From NCBI GenBank assembly GCA_964391885.1, contig CAYMNU010000064.1, positions 1-15,597 of the forward strand: a stretch of DNA of 15,597 nt, in the 5' to 3' direction. The notes beneath the pieces are model-generated. The model worked only from the letters and a program-made list of their open reading frames with translations. It had not been told where the DNA came from and did not search any database. This document shows, in pieces, positions 1-6,082 of this stretch; within the stretch, counting starts at the first letter, position 1, and the number at the start of each line of letters is the position of its first letter. This DNA is from CAYMNU01 sp964391885. Lineage in GTDB: Archaea > Altiarchaeota > Altiarchaeia > JAFGQM01. The position numbers were made by a program, and so were the translations under genes.

Positions 1-86
1 AGACTATAATGAGCGTTCTGGCTACCTGCAAGCAGCTCGGGCAGAACCCTTACGAGGTTCTCAAGCCGCTGCTATGCTGCGACTGA
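1..86 (+). CDS. C-terminal tail of a transposase-like protein (partial)
   Basis: The window opens inside a reading frame that runs from base 3 to a TGA at 84-86. It encodes about 27 residues, ending SVLATCKQLGQNPYEVLKPLL and a few more. A tail with a short helix, then K/R-Q-G-x-N-P-x-E-V-L, resembles the extreme C-terminus of several DDE transposase families, in which this helix follows the catalytic Glu region. No catalytic residue is inside the window, so the assignment rests on this short similarity and could be wrong. The degenerate short repeats just downstream and a toxin-antitoxin pair nearby would fit the edge of a mobile or accessory region. No terminal inverted repeat was identified. 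Confidence 0.4.
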   Translation, partial: TIMSVLATCKQLGQNPYEVLKPLLCCD

Positions 87-140
87 GCTAAACACATACG
101 TGCTTTGGGTATTTTACGCGTTAAAGGGATTAGGGGGCTC

Positions 141-217
141 AGGACAGAAGACTCTTGACTGAATACTTAGGACTGAATACACACTACTGAAGACTCAAGA
201 CAGAAGACCGAAGACTC
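141..217. repeat. Degenerate short direct repeats between the transposase-like tail and vapC
   Basis: The octamer GAAGACTC occurs at 147-154, 189-196 and 210-217, with the near copy GAAGACCG at 203-210. GACTGAATAC occurs at 157-166 and 171-180. The motifs alternate at irregular spacing and are not palindromic, so this is neither a CRISPR array nor an obvious terminator. It fills most of the 130-base gap between the first stop codon and the end of the toxin gene. It may be slippage-derived or the remnant of a mobile-element end. Confidence 0.6.
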
Positions 218-621
218 TAATCCAATCCCTGCCTGGGCATCTCGCTTATGCCGTCGAAGTCCTTGTCGTCTGAAACTATCGCGTCTGCGCCCAGGCGGAG
301 AGCCACTGCTAGGTGGAGCGCGTCCCTGGGGCGCAGGTGCTGATATTTGCGCATCGCGGCGAGCGACTGGTATGAATCACTGCGCGTGACGGGAGTTATC
401 TGCAGCTCCCCTATCCGGAACAGCGCGGCCGCCTGGTCTATTGCATTTTCCCTGTCGCCGGTTATCTTCCAGACTGCCCAAAGCAGCTCGTCAACGGCCA
501 TCACACTGGTGGCAACTTCAGCCCTGGACTTGATAGCGCGGAGCAGTTCACGGGCCCGGTCCGCCTTCGGGCCAGTATGCACAGCGGCATAAACAAAAAC
601 AGTGGTGTCCAGATAGATCAT
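217..621 (-). CDS. vapC: PIN-domain ribonuclease toxin, VapC family
   Basis: This 134-residue protein is a typical single PIN domain, the Mg-dependent ribonuclease fold of VapC toxins. The acidic active-site residues are visible: D5 in MIYLDTTVF, E45 in the VDEL motif, D100 in RPRDALHLA and D118/D119 in VSDDKDF. Length matches the family (about 130-140). Its ATG overlaps the TGA of the upstream antitoxin gene (ATGA, 618-621), so the two are cotranscribed and probably translationally coupled. VapC toxins cleave structured RNAs such as initiator tRNA or rRNA when the antitoxin is lost; the target here cannot be read from the sequence. All catalytic acids are intact, so the toxin is probably functional. 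Confidence 0.93.
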   Translation of the reverse strand: MIYLDTTVFVYAAVHTGPKADRARELLRAIKSRAEVATSVMAVDELLWAVWKITGDRENAIDQAAALFRIGELQITPVTRSDSYQSLAAMRKYQHLRPRDALHLAVALRLGADAIVSDDKDFDGISEMPRQGLD

Positions 622-869
622 TTGGGCGATTCGACTTCAAATTGCGAATAGAAGAGCGTGTCCCAGTCTATGTTTTTTGGCGGCGCCAGCTTCTTTGAGA
701 TACTTAGAAAGGACTCAATTGAATCCTCGTTGTCTGTGGACAATCTTAAGGTATCGTCGTCTGCAAAGAAGCAGACCACCCCGCCCGGCTCCATCCCAAA
801 GCTCTCCCTTATCGCTTTGGGTATGACAACCTGCCCCTTGGGGCCTATGCGGCTCTTTAATACTAGCAT
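618..869 (-). CDS. vapB: AbrB/SpoVT-type antitoxin, VapB family
   Basis: This 83-residue protein begins with the swapped-hairpin AbrB fold: SRIGPKGQVVIPKAIRESFGMEPGG is the hallmark (G-Q-V-V-I-P-K-x-I-R-x-x-F-G-M-x-P-G). Residues about 1-48 should dimerise and bind DNA. The acidic C-terminal part (about 49-83) is the usual toxin-neutralising tail. It is the first gene of a two-gene operon with the PIN toxin and overlaps it by four bases, the classic antitoxin-first order. Such antitoxins repress their own promoter. A perfect palindrome upstream (912-931) is the likely site. No ribosome-binding site is evident before the ATG. Confidence 0.92.
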   Translation of the reverse strand: MLVLKSRIGPKGQVVIPKAIRESFGMEPGGVVCFFADDDTLRLSTDNEDSIESFLSISKKLAPPKNIDWDTLFYSQFEVESPK

Positions 870-897
870 TTTGTTCTATTTGGAGTATTTCTTACTT

Positions 898-931
898 TTT
901 AGTATAATTTATTTATACTTTCAAGTATAAA
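898..931 (-). promoter_or_regulatory. vapBC promoter region with a perfect palindrome (putative operator)
   Basis: Upstream of the antitoxin start lies TTTATACTTTCAAGTATAAA at 912-931: two 9-base arms that are exact reverse complements around a 2-base centre. A second half-site-like AGTATAA is at 901-907. On the minus strand an A+T-rich TATA-like stretch (898-908) lies about 34 bases before the ATG, so the palindrome would sit over or just upstream of the basal promoter, as expected for autoregulation by the AbrB-type dimer. The operator role is inferred from position and symmetry. Confidence 0.5.
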
Positions 932-1011
932 AACATATTTGAGCCCAATCAGAATACTGCATTAATGCATGCCTGCCGGTTTTCCGCTGATTCTACAATT
1001 CCAGCTTTTGG

Positions 1012-1019
1012 TATATATT
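1012..1019 (+). promoter_or_regulatory. TATA box of the shikimate kinase gene
   Basis: TATATATT is centred about 25 bases before the ATG at 1040. That is the spacing between an archaeal TATA box and its transcription start, so the mRNA is probably leaderless. This spacing also argues for the ATG at 1040 rather than an upstream in-frame ATG at 965. Confidence 0.65.
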
Positions 1020-1039
1020 GTCGTAATCTCAAATTACCC

Positions 1040-1948
1040 ATGGTTTCAGCTACGGCACGCTGCGGCGGAGCAGCCAGCATTGTCAATGCCATCGCCACAG
1101 GCAAAGGCGCGGCATTCGGATTGGATTTAGAGGCGAAGGCGACTGTCGAGCTGCAGGGAGGCGACGTGACTGCCCTGGGTGTGCAGGAGCCCAAACTCGT
1201 GGAAACATGTGTAAAAAACGCGCTCTCGCTTTTCCCCTACAAATACGGCGCCACTATACGCATCGAGTCCAATATACCCATAGCCCGCGGTTTGAAGAGC
1301 AGCAGCGCTGTCGCCAACGCAAGCGTTCTTGCCACATTGGGAGCTCTTGCAAAGCTGCACGGAAGCATAAAGACAGTAAGGATAGACAAGGAGCAGTCAA
1401 GGCAGATGCTTAAAATAGGCAATGAAGAAATCAAGGACGAAACAATCCTAGACATCAGCGTGCAGTCAGCAAGAGAGTGCGGCGTTACGATAACAGGCGC
1501 GCTCGACGATGCGGCTGCCTGCTATTTCGGCGGCTTTGTCGTTACAGACAACTCAAAGAACAGCATAATACGGCGCGGGGAAATGGAAAAACTGGGCGCG
1601 GTGATTTTGGTGCCCGAAGAGAAGTCTTTCACTAAAGACTTCGACGTCGCAGCCGTGAAAAAATGGGCTAGGGAAGTGGATGCAATCTGGAACCTGGCCC
1701 TGCAGGGCGACCTCTACACTGCGATGACACTCAACGGCCTGGCTTATTCCGCTGCATTGGGCATGTGCAACGAAGCCGCTAAAAAGGCAATGGATGCAGG
1801 CGCCCTTGCCGCGGGGCTTTCCGGGACAGGGCCTGCAATAGTCGCCATAACTAAGGGCAATACTGATGATATACTGAACGCCTGGCAGGGCCTGGGGAAA
1901 ACCCTCGAGGCGAAGATAAACAATGAGAAGGCAAAAGTGATACTCTAA
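1040..1948 (+). CDS. aroK: Shikimate kinase, archaeal GHMP-kinase type
   Basis: This enzyme phosphorylates shikimate at the 3-hydroxyl with ATP in the aromatic amino acid pathway. Archaea use a GHMP-superfamily kinase unrelated to bacterial AroK. Seen here: the N-terminal motif GGAASIVNAIATGKGAAFG (residues 9-27), typical of the archaeal enzyme; the glycine/serine phosphate-binding loop PIARGLKSSSA (80-90); GALDDAAACYFGG (153-165); and the third GHMP motif SGTGPAI (261-267). From the ATG at 1040 it is 302 residues, near the family norm. The in-frame ATG at 965 would add 25 residues lacking family character and would place the TATA box inside the gene. The last seven codons, including the stop, belong to a 77-bp tandem repeat that continues downstream. 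No other shikimate-pathway gene is in the window. Confidence 0.93.
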   Translation: MVSATARCGGAASIVNAIATGKGAAFGLDLEAKATVELQGGDVTALGVQEPKLVETCVKNALSLFPYKYGATIRIESNIPIARGLKSSSAVANASVLATLGALAKLHGSIKTVRIDKEQSRQMLKIGNEEIKDETILDISVQSARECGVTITGALDDAAACYFGGFVVTDNSKNSIIRRGEMEKLGAVILVPEEKSFTKDFDVAAVKKWAREVDAIWNLALQGDLYTAMTLNGLAYSAALGMCNEAAKKAMDAGALAAGLSGTGPAIVAITKGNTDDILNAWQGLGKTLEAKINNEKAKVIL

Positions 1949-2102
1949 GAGTCCCTTTTGCCTGTCGCGCAAGGATGCTTGTGTGGATAAAACCTTGCGC
2001 GCAGAAGGCAAAGGTCATACTCTAGGTTTAGCCTTTGCCTGTCGTGCAAGGATGATTATACGGGCAGAGCCTTGCGCGCAGAAGGCAAAAGTGATACTCT
2101 AA
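1927..2102 (+). repeat. 77-bp tandem repeat (2.3 units) overlapping the aroK 3' end, with hairpins
   Basis: Units start at 1927 and 2004, and a partial third at 2081, so the period is exactly 77 bp. The partial copy (2081-2102) is identical over 22 bases to the last codons and stop of aroK (1927-1948). Each full unit contains two inverted repeats. Stem A in unit 1 is GGCAAAAG (1930-1937) with CTTTTGCC (1955-1962). In unit 2 it is GGCAAAGG (2007-2014) with CCTTTGCC (2032-2039), a paired change that keeps the stem. Stem B is CGCGCAAGG (1966-1974) with CCTTGCGCG (1993-2001) in unit 1. In unit 2 it is CGTGCAAGG (2043-2051) with CCTTGCGCG (2070-2078), leaving one G-U pair. The 18-base loops diverge but keep their length. 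The array fills the gap up to about 50 bases before the next gene. It could act as terminator or 3'-end stabiliser. Confidence 0.85.
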
Positions 2103-2154
2103 TTACTTTTTATTAAGTTATGCATAATCTTTCAATAGAATAAAATCATCTAAA

Positions 2155-3309
2155 ATGGCAGCGAAGAAATCGGTGCGCGCTAAAAGAACCGTAAAGGCGC
2201 CAGTAGGAAAAGACGGGGAAGCTAAAGAAGGCGTGAGTTGTGGAAAGCAATGCTTCTGTGGTTGGAAGCTTGCTGCAGTCGCACTTGCCGTTGCAGTAGC
2301 CATAGCGATAATCCTAATATCATTGCCGGGCGAAGAAAGGTCTGAGTCCGGCGAGATAATCCAAAGATCCATAGCGGCTCTCGAAAATATAGAGACTGCC
2401 AACATGCAGGGAAGCATGTCAGTAAACATCGGAGGCACGGGCATTATGGAAGGGGAAAGTGCCAGCGTGGATGCAGATATAGAAATGTCGATTGATATCC
2501 CGAACCAAAAGATGTATATGAAATCCATTGCCAAAAGCCAGGACCCCTTGCTCGCAGGGCAGATGGGCGCTGCCGAATATTACATCATAGATGGCATGGC
2601 GTACAGCAAGATGGACCTCTACGGTGAAAGCCTTTGGGTCAAGGAAGCGGCAGAGTGGCCAAGTTTGGATGCAAACGGCCTTGATGAAGCCCTGGGATTC
2701 ATGGAAGCTGAAGTCCTGGGTTCAGAGACAAAAAACGGAGAGGATTGCTATAAGATTAAGGTAAAACCAGAGCTGAGGGCACTGATGGAAGGCTTGCTGG
2801 AAAGCCAGTCTGATGAGATTGCAGCTGCAGGAGTGTCCAAAACTCAGATCGACGAGGCTGTGGACATGATACTTGAGTCAGTCAAAACTATGGAATTCCA
2901 TGTATGGATTGCGAAGGGAAGCAGCCTTCCAGTGGCCTTCGAAGGCAATATGCGCGTAGAAGTCGACCTTGGGAAGATATACGGCATGTTCGCATCAGGA
3001 AGGCTTGTCGCAAACGTGGCCATAAACCTGGCAATAGACTATTCGCCTGTTGACATTGTCTTACCCGATGAGGCAAAGGGGGCGATGGAGCTAGATGACT
3101 TATATGATTTTGAGTTTCCGGCCGACGATTATTTAGACCCTGGCTATAGCTTCTGCGGCGACGGATGGTGCGACTGGGACGAGGATGCCGAGACATGCCC
3201 CGAGGACTGCTTCTGCGGCGACGGATGGTGCGACCCGACGGAGGACGAAACCAGCTGCCCGGAAGACTGCGATTATGGGGCTTATCTTAATGAGACTGCC
3301 GAGTTATGA
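2155..3309 (+). CDS. Membrane-anchored surface protein with LolA/LppX-like domain and two Cys-rich repeats
   Basis: No family is recognised with certainty. The 384-residue protein has a basic N-terminus with three clustered cysteines (C29, C33, C35), then one membrane helix at about residues 38-58. A ~270-residue domain follows with alternating beta character and Y-Y-I-I-D-G-M-A-Y, L-W-V-K and D-I-V-L-P motifs, resembling LppX/LolA-like lipid- or ligand-binding surface domains. The C-terminus has two adjacent 20-residue repeats (333-352, 353-372), each C-G-D-G-W-C-D ... C-P-E-D-C, an acidic Cys-rich motif common in archaeal surface proteins that may bind metal and form disulfides. Most of the chain probably lies outside the cell. 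The next gene (3391-4254) is a paralog without the Cys repeats. A good TATA box is not evident; TTATGCATAA at 2119-2128 is a weak candidate. Confidence 0.8.
   Translation: MAAKKSVRAKRTVKAPVGKDGEAKEGVSCGKQCFCGWKLAAVALAVAVAIAIILISLPGEERSESGEIIQRSIAALENIETANMQGSMSVNIGGTGIMEGESASVDADIEMSIDIPNQKMYMKSIAKSQDPLLAGQMGAAEYYIIDGMAYSKMDLYGESLWVKEAAEWPSLDANGLDEALGFMEAEVLGSETKNGEDCYKIKVKPELRALMEGLLESQSDEIAAAGVSKTQIDEAVDMILESVKTMEFHVWIAKGSSLPVAFEGNMRVEVDLGKIYGMFASGRLVANVAINLAIDYSPVDIVLPDEAKGAMELDDLYDFEFPADDYLDPGYSFCGDGWCDWDEDAETCPEDCFCGDGWCDPTEDETSCPEDCDYGAYLNETAEL
3151..3270 (+). repeat. 60-bp tandem duplication encoding the two Cys-rich motifs
   Basis: Copies at 3151-3210 and 3211-3270 encode 20-residue units that both start FCGDGWCD and end CPEDC. 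The first 23 bases of the two copies are identical, implying a recent duplication or gene conversion. The middle segment differs (WDEDAET against PTEDETS). Confidence 0.85.
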
Positions 3310-3361
3310 AGCAAGATTAGTCTCGTGGAAAACCTTCAATTTTGCAGGTTTCAAGCATTGA

Positions 3362-3371
3362 TTTAAATAAT
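3362..3371 (+). promoter_or_regulatory. TATA box of the second surface-protein gene
   Basis: TTTAAATAAT is centred about 25 bases before the ATG at 3391, matching the archaeal TATA consensus and a leaderless start. It shows that the second paralog has its own promoter although it lies only 81 bases after the first gene. An imperfect stem (GAAAACCT near 3329, AGGTTTC near 3347) in the same gap may be part of a terminator for the upstream gene. Confidence 0.6.
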
Positions 3372-3390
3372 CCCTTGCTTTAATTATATA

Positions 3391-4254
3391 ATGCCTAGAG
3401 AAAGAAGGCCCAGCATATACGGGCGCGAGGAACCCAGCGGGAAGGGTGGTTTGATAGCGGTAGTCCTTGTTTTGATTATGATAGGTGGCGTAGGTTTTGC
3501 GCTGATGCAGGGGGATGGGCCGGATGTCGGCGCTGCTGAAAACCTGCTTGCGCAGAGTAGGCTAGCCGCTTCTGAAATAACAAAAGAGAGCTTTGTATTC
3601 AGCGGCTCGCTTGAGGCGGGCATGCCCGGGAGCCATTTCATCATTCCCGTAAGTGGAAATGGCATGATAGATTCCGAAAACAGTAGGATGTATTTTAAGG
3701 TAAATATTGAGCCGCCCGAAGGTATAGGAGAAGGGGGGGACACCCTTGTAATAGAATCTTACACTATAGGAGACACCATTTACTCACTCTTCGCCGGAAG
3801 CTGGGCAAAACAGCAGACTGGCGAACAGATTTGGGGCGAGGCGCATTTCTCTCAAAAGCTTCTTTCTCTTGCGGGCAATTTTGATGTCGGCAAGGTCGAG
3901 AAAGAGGAGGTAGACGGCAAGGAAGCATTCAAGATTTTGATAACGCCAACTGCCGGCGAGCTGATGGAACTGATGGCAGTCATGGACCCGGGGATACTAG
4001 AGCGTATGGGAGCAGATATAGATACGGGGGGCCAAAGTATAAGGTCCATCGAGATGGAACTTTGGATAGATGCCGAAAGTTACCTCCCTAAAAAAGCGGA
4101 GTTCTCACTCATCGCAGACACTACTGTCCTAAACCCGGCAGGGAGCGGAGTCGTAAGTGTAGAGATGAAAATAACAGCGTCCATAAGCCTCAATTATAAT
4201 ACTCAGTTTAACATAGTCCTTCCTTCTGCAGCATCTTCAGCTATTGAGCTTTGA
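3391..4254 (+). CDS. Membrane-anchored surface protein, paralog of the upstream gene
   Basis: This 287-residue protein has a short basic cytoplasmic tail, one membrane helix at about residues 20-40, and an outside domain of about 240 residues. It shares the order of motifs with the preceding protein: a Y-x-I-G-D-x-I-Y strand followed by S-W-A-K; V-D-G-K-E-A-F-K-I-L-I-T-P against N-G-E-D-C-Y-K-I-K-V-K-P; M-E-L-W-I-D-A-E-S-Y-L-P against M-E-F-H-V-W-I-A-K-G-S-S-L-P; and a C-terminal N-I-V-L-P ... A-I-E-L against D-I-V-L-P ... A-M-E-L. The two are therefore tandem paralogs with an LppX/LolA-like fold (inferred). This copy ends where the Cys-rich extension begins in the other. The ligand is unknown; lipid or hydrophobic cargo binding would fit the fold but is not shown by the sequence. 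Confidence 0.8.
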   Translation: MPRERRPSIYGREEPSGKGGLIAVVLVLIMIGGVGFALMQGDGPDVGAAENLLAQSRLAASEITKESFVFSGSLEAGMPGSHFIIPVSGNGMIDSENSRMYFKVNIEPPEGIGEGGDTLVIESYTIGDTIYSLFAGSWAKQQTGEQIWGEAHFSQKLLSLAGNFDVGKVEKEEVDGKEAFKILITPTAGELMELMAVMDPGILERMGADIDTGGQSIRSIEMELWIDAESYLPKKAEFSLIADTTVLNPAGSGVVSVEMKITASISLNYNTQFNIVLPSAASSAIEL

Positions 4255-4258
4255 AGAT

Positions 4259-4320
4259 AGCACTGCTCAGTGCTCACATACATGCAGTGTTTTTATAACA
4301 TCATAATAAAATTAGGTGGG
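4259..4320 (+). promoter_or_regulatory. Palindrome, TATA-like box and ribosome-binding site upstream of the RPA gene
   Basis: The gap holds a perfect palindrome, AGCACTG-CT-CAGTGCT (4259-4274), directly after the previous stop codon. Next comes TTTTTATAA (4290-4298), a TATA-like box, and AGGTGGG (4314-4320) three bases before the ATG at 4324. The purine-rich AGGTGGG favours the ATG at 4324 over a GTG at 4270 that lies inside the palindrome. The palindrome may be an operator or part of a terminator; which one cannot be told. Confidence 0.5.
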
Positions 4321-4323
4321 GAA

Positions 4324-6081
4324 ATGATAGACCAACGTATAAAGAAGATTTCTGAGGCCAGCGGGCTTTCCGAGAGCGAAGTCAGAGAACGCATAGAAAA
4401 GAAAAAAGAGGACGCGGCAGGGCTTCTGACAGACCACGGCGCAGTCTATGCACTTGAGAAGGAGTATGGGATAGGCTCGGACGGCGAGGCGATGGCAGAG
4501 TACAAGAAATTCTCAGAAGTAAAGCCGGGCGAGAACAGCGTCAGCATCCTCGGAAGAGTAAAGGAAGTGCGCCCGATAAAGAAGTTCCAGACCCCTAAGC
4601 GATCAGGGCAGCTAGCCAGGATTATAGCCGAAGACTCGAGCGGGGAGTTCCCCATAGTGCTTTGGGACAAGAGTGCGGAAATGGCAGGCAAGATATCCCG
4701 CGGATCGATAATAGCTCTGCGCAATGCCTACAGCAAGGAGGGCCTAGACAAGCTCCCGGAGATACACGTTGGCAGCCTTTCCAGAGTAATGATAGACCCG
4801 AAGAACCTGGATGAAAAGCTCTTAAAGGGACTGCCGGAATTCTCTGAAAAGATTACCGCAATTAAAGATTTGAAGGCGGGCGATATAGCAACAGCAGAGG
4901 GGCGCATACGCTATCTCTATCCAAAAACCGAGTTCCAGAGGCAGGACGGGAGGGTCGGCCAAAGGGCAAGCATGATAATAGAGGATACAACAGGCACGAC
5001 ACGCGTGGCGCTTTGGGATGCGAATGCAGATACTGTAGAATCATTCAAAGAAGGGGATGTCATAAAAGTTGAGGGGGGGCAGGTAAGAGAAGGGCCTAGA
5101 GGGCTTGAGATACATGCCGGCAATAGGGGAAGGGTACTCGCGTCTGACACAAAGATAGACCTCCCAGAGATAAAGAGAGAGGAAGAGAAGAGCTACAAGA
5201 TATCGGAGATAGGGCCAAACCTCCAGAACATAAGCATCGCCGGAAGGGTCATGAGGGCATTGCCCATCAAGGAGTTCTCATCAGGCGATAGGTCAGGCAG
5301 GCTTGCCTCTGTTATAATAGTTGATGATACAGGGATAACGAGGGCCGTGCTTTGGAATGACAAGAGCGAGCACGTCAAGGACATAAGCCCAGGGGACATA
5401 ATATTGCTGAAAAACGCTTACAGCAAGGAAAGCCTAAGCGGCGAGCCCGAGGTTCACCTCTCCCAAAGAGGAAGCCTGCATATAAACCCGGAGGGCATTG
5501 AGATAGGGGACATTGTAGACCTCATAAGCAAGAACGCCACTGCAAAAAGGATATCGGAGATAAAGCCCGACGACCGCAATGTTGCAGTCTCTGGCAAGAT
5601 AAGCGAGGTTGATGAGAGCCACATGGTTTTTGAGGTGTGCTCAGAATGTGGCGCAAAGGTGGAGAACGTGGCAGGCGAATGGATGTGCGACCTCTGTGGG
5701 GAGGTGACGCCCGCCTATGGCATGGTTGCCAGCTGTACGATATCTGACGGCAGTGAGATTAGGGCTGTCTTTTACAGGCACCTTGCAGAGCAGCTCACCG
5801 GCATGAGCGTCACCGATGCACTTAACACCATAGGCCAAAGCGGTGATGAGCTCGAGCCGGCAAGGCAAGCAGCTGCAGAGCTAGTCGGGTGTGAGATCAG
5901 CGTGACAGGCGACGTGAGATACAATGAGTATCAAGACAAATTAGAGATAATGGCCACATCGGTCAAGACATCAGGCTCTAAAGCTCCCAATAAGTCCGCC
6001 GCAGAAGACATACCAGAAGAGCCCATTGATGAAGATATCGAAGAGGATATCGAAATAGAGGAGGTTGTTCTGGACGATTAA
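4324..6081 (+). CDS. Replication protein A (RPA)-like single-strand DNA-binding protein, four OB folds and a zinc finger
   Basis: This protein binds single-stranded DNA in replication, repair and recombination. From the ATG at 4324 it has 585 residues. A helical N-terminal segment (about 1-60) is followed by OB folds at about 65-158, 180-275 and 293-390, each with the strand pattern I-x-G-R-(V/I)...(S/A)-x-I-I-x-D-x-(S/T)-G...(V/A)-x-L-W-(D/N). A fourth OB domain (about 411-548) carries a zinc ribbon with C439, C442, C455 and C458. The C-terminus (about 560-585) is a strongly acidic tail, likely for partner proteins. The arrangement resembles euryarchaeal multi-OB RPAs such as that of Methanocaldococcus. 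OB1 and OB3 are the most alike (both contain NAYSKE), suggesting internal duplication. radA starts one base after the stop, so the two are surely one transcript. Confidence 0.92.
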   Translation: MIDQRIKKISEASGLSESEVRERIEKKKEDAAGLLTDHGAVYALEKEYGIGSDGEAMAEYKKFSEVKPGENSVSILGRVKEVRPIKKFQTPKRSGQLARIIAEDSSGEFPIVLWDKSAEMAGKISRGSIIALRNAYSKEGLDKLPEIHVGSLSRVMIDPKNLDEKLLKGLPEFSEKITAIKDLKAGDIATAEGRIRYLYPKTEFQRQDGRVGQRASMIIEDTTGTTRVALWDANADTVESFKEGDVIKVEGGQVREGPRGLEIHAGNRGRVLASDTKIDLPEIKREEEKSYKISEIGPNLQNISIAGRVMRALPIKEFSSGDRSGRLASVIIVDDTGITRAVLWNDKSEHVKDISPGDIILLKNAYSKESLSGEPEVHLSQRGSLHINPEGIEIGDIVDLISKNATAKRISEIKPDDRNVAVSGKISEVDESHMVFEVCSECGAKVENVAGEWMCDLCGEVTPAYGMVASCTISDGSEIRAVFYRHLAEQLTGMSVTDALNTIGQSGDELEPARQAAAELVGCEISVTGDVRYNEYQDKLEIMATSVKTSGSKAPNKSAAEDIPEEPIDEDIEEDIEIEEVVLDD

Positions 6082-6082
6082 G

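Noticed and set aside
141..217. CRISPR or integron-like repeat array
   Set aside because: Motifs are 8-10 bases, irregularly spaced and non-palindromic.
965..1039. Upstream ATG at 965 as the start of shikimate kinase
   Set aside because: The added 25 residues have no family character and the TATA box at 1012-1019 would lie inside the gene. The ATG at 1040 fits both promoter spacing and family start.
1927..2102. CRISPR array
   Set aside because: The repeats are 77-bp tandem units with no unique spacers of constant size between identical short repeats, and no cas gene is present.
4270..4323. GTG at 4270 as the start of the RPA gene
   Set aside because: It lies within a palindrome, encodes an atypical hydrophobic extension, and the ATG at 4324 has AGGTGGG three bases upstream and matches RPA starts.
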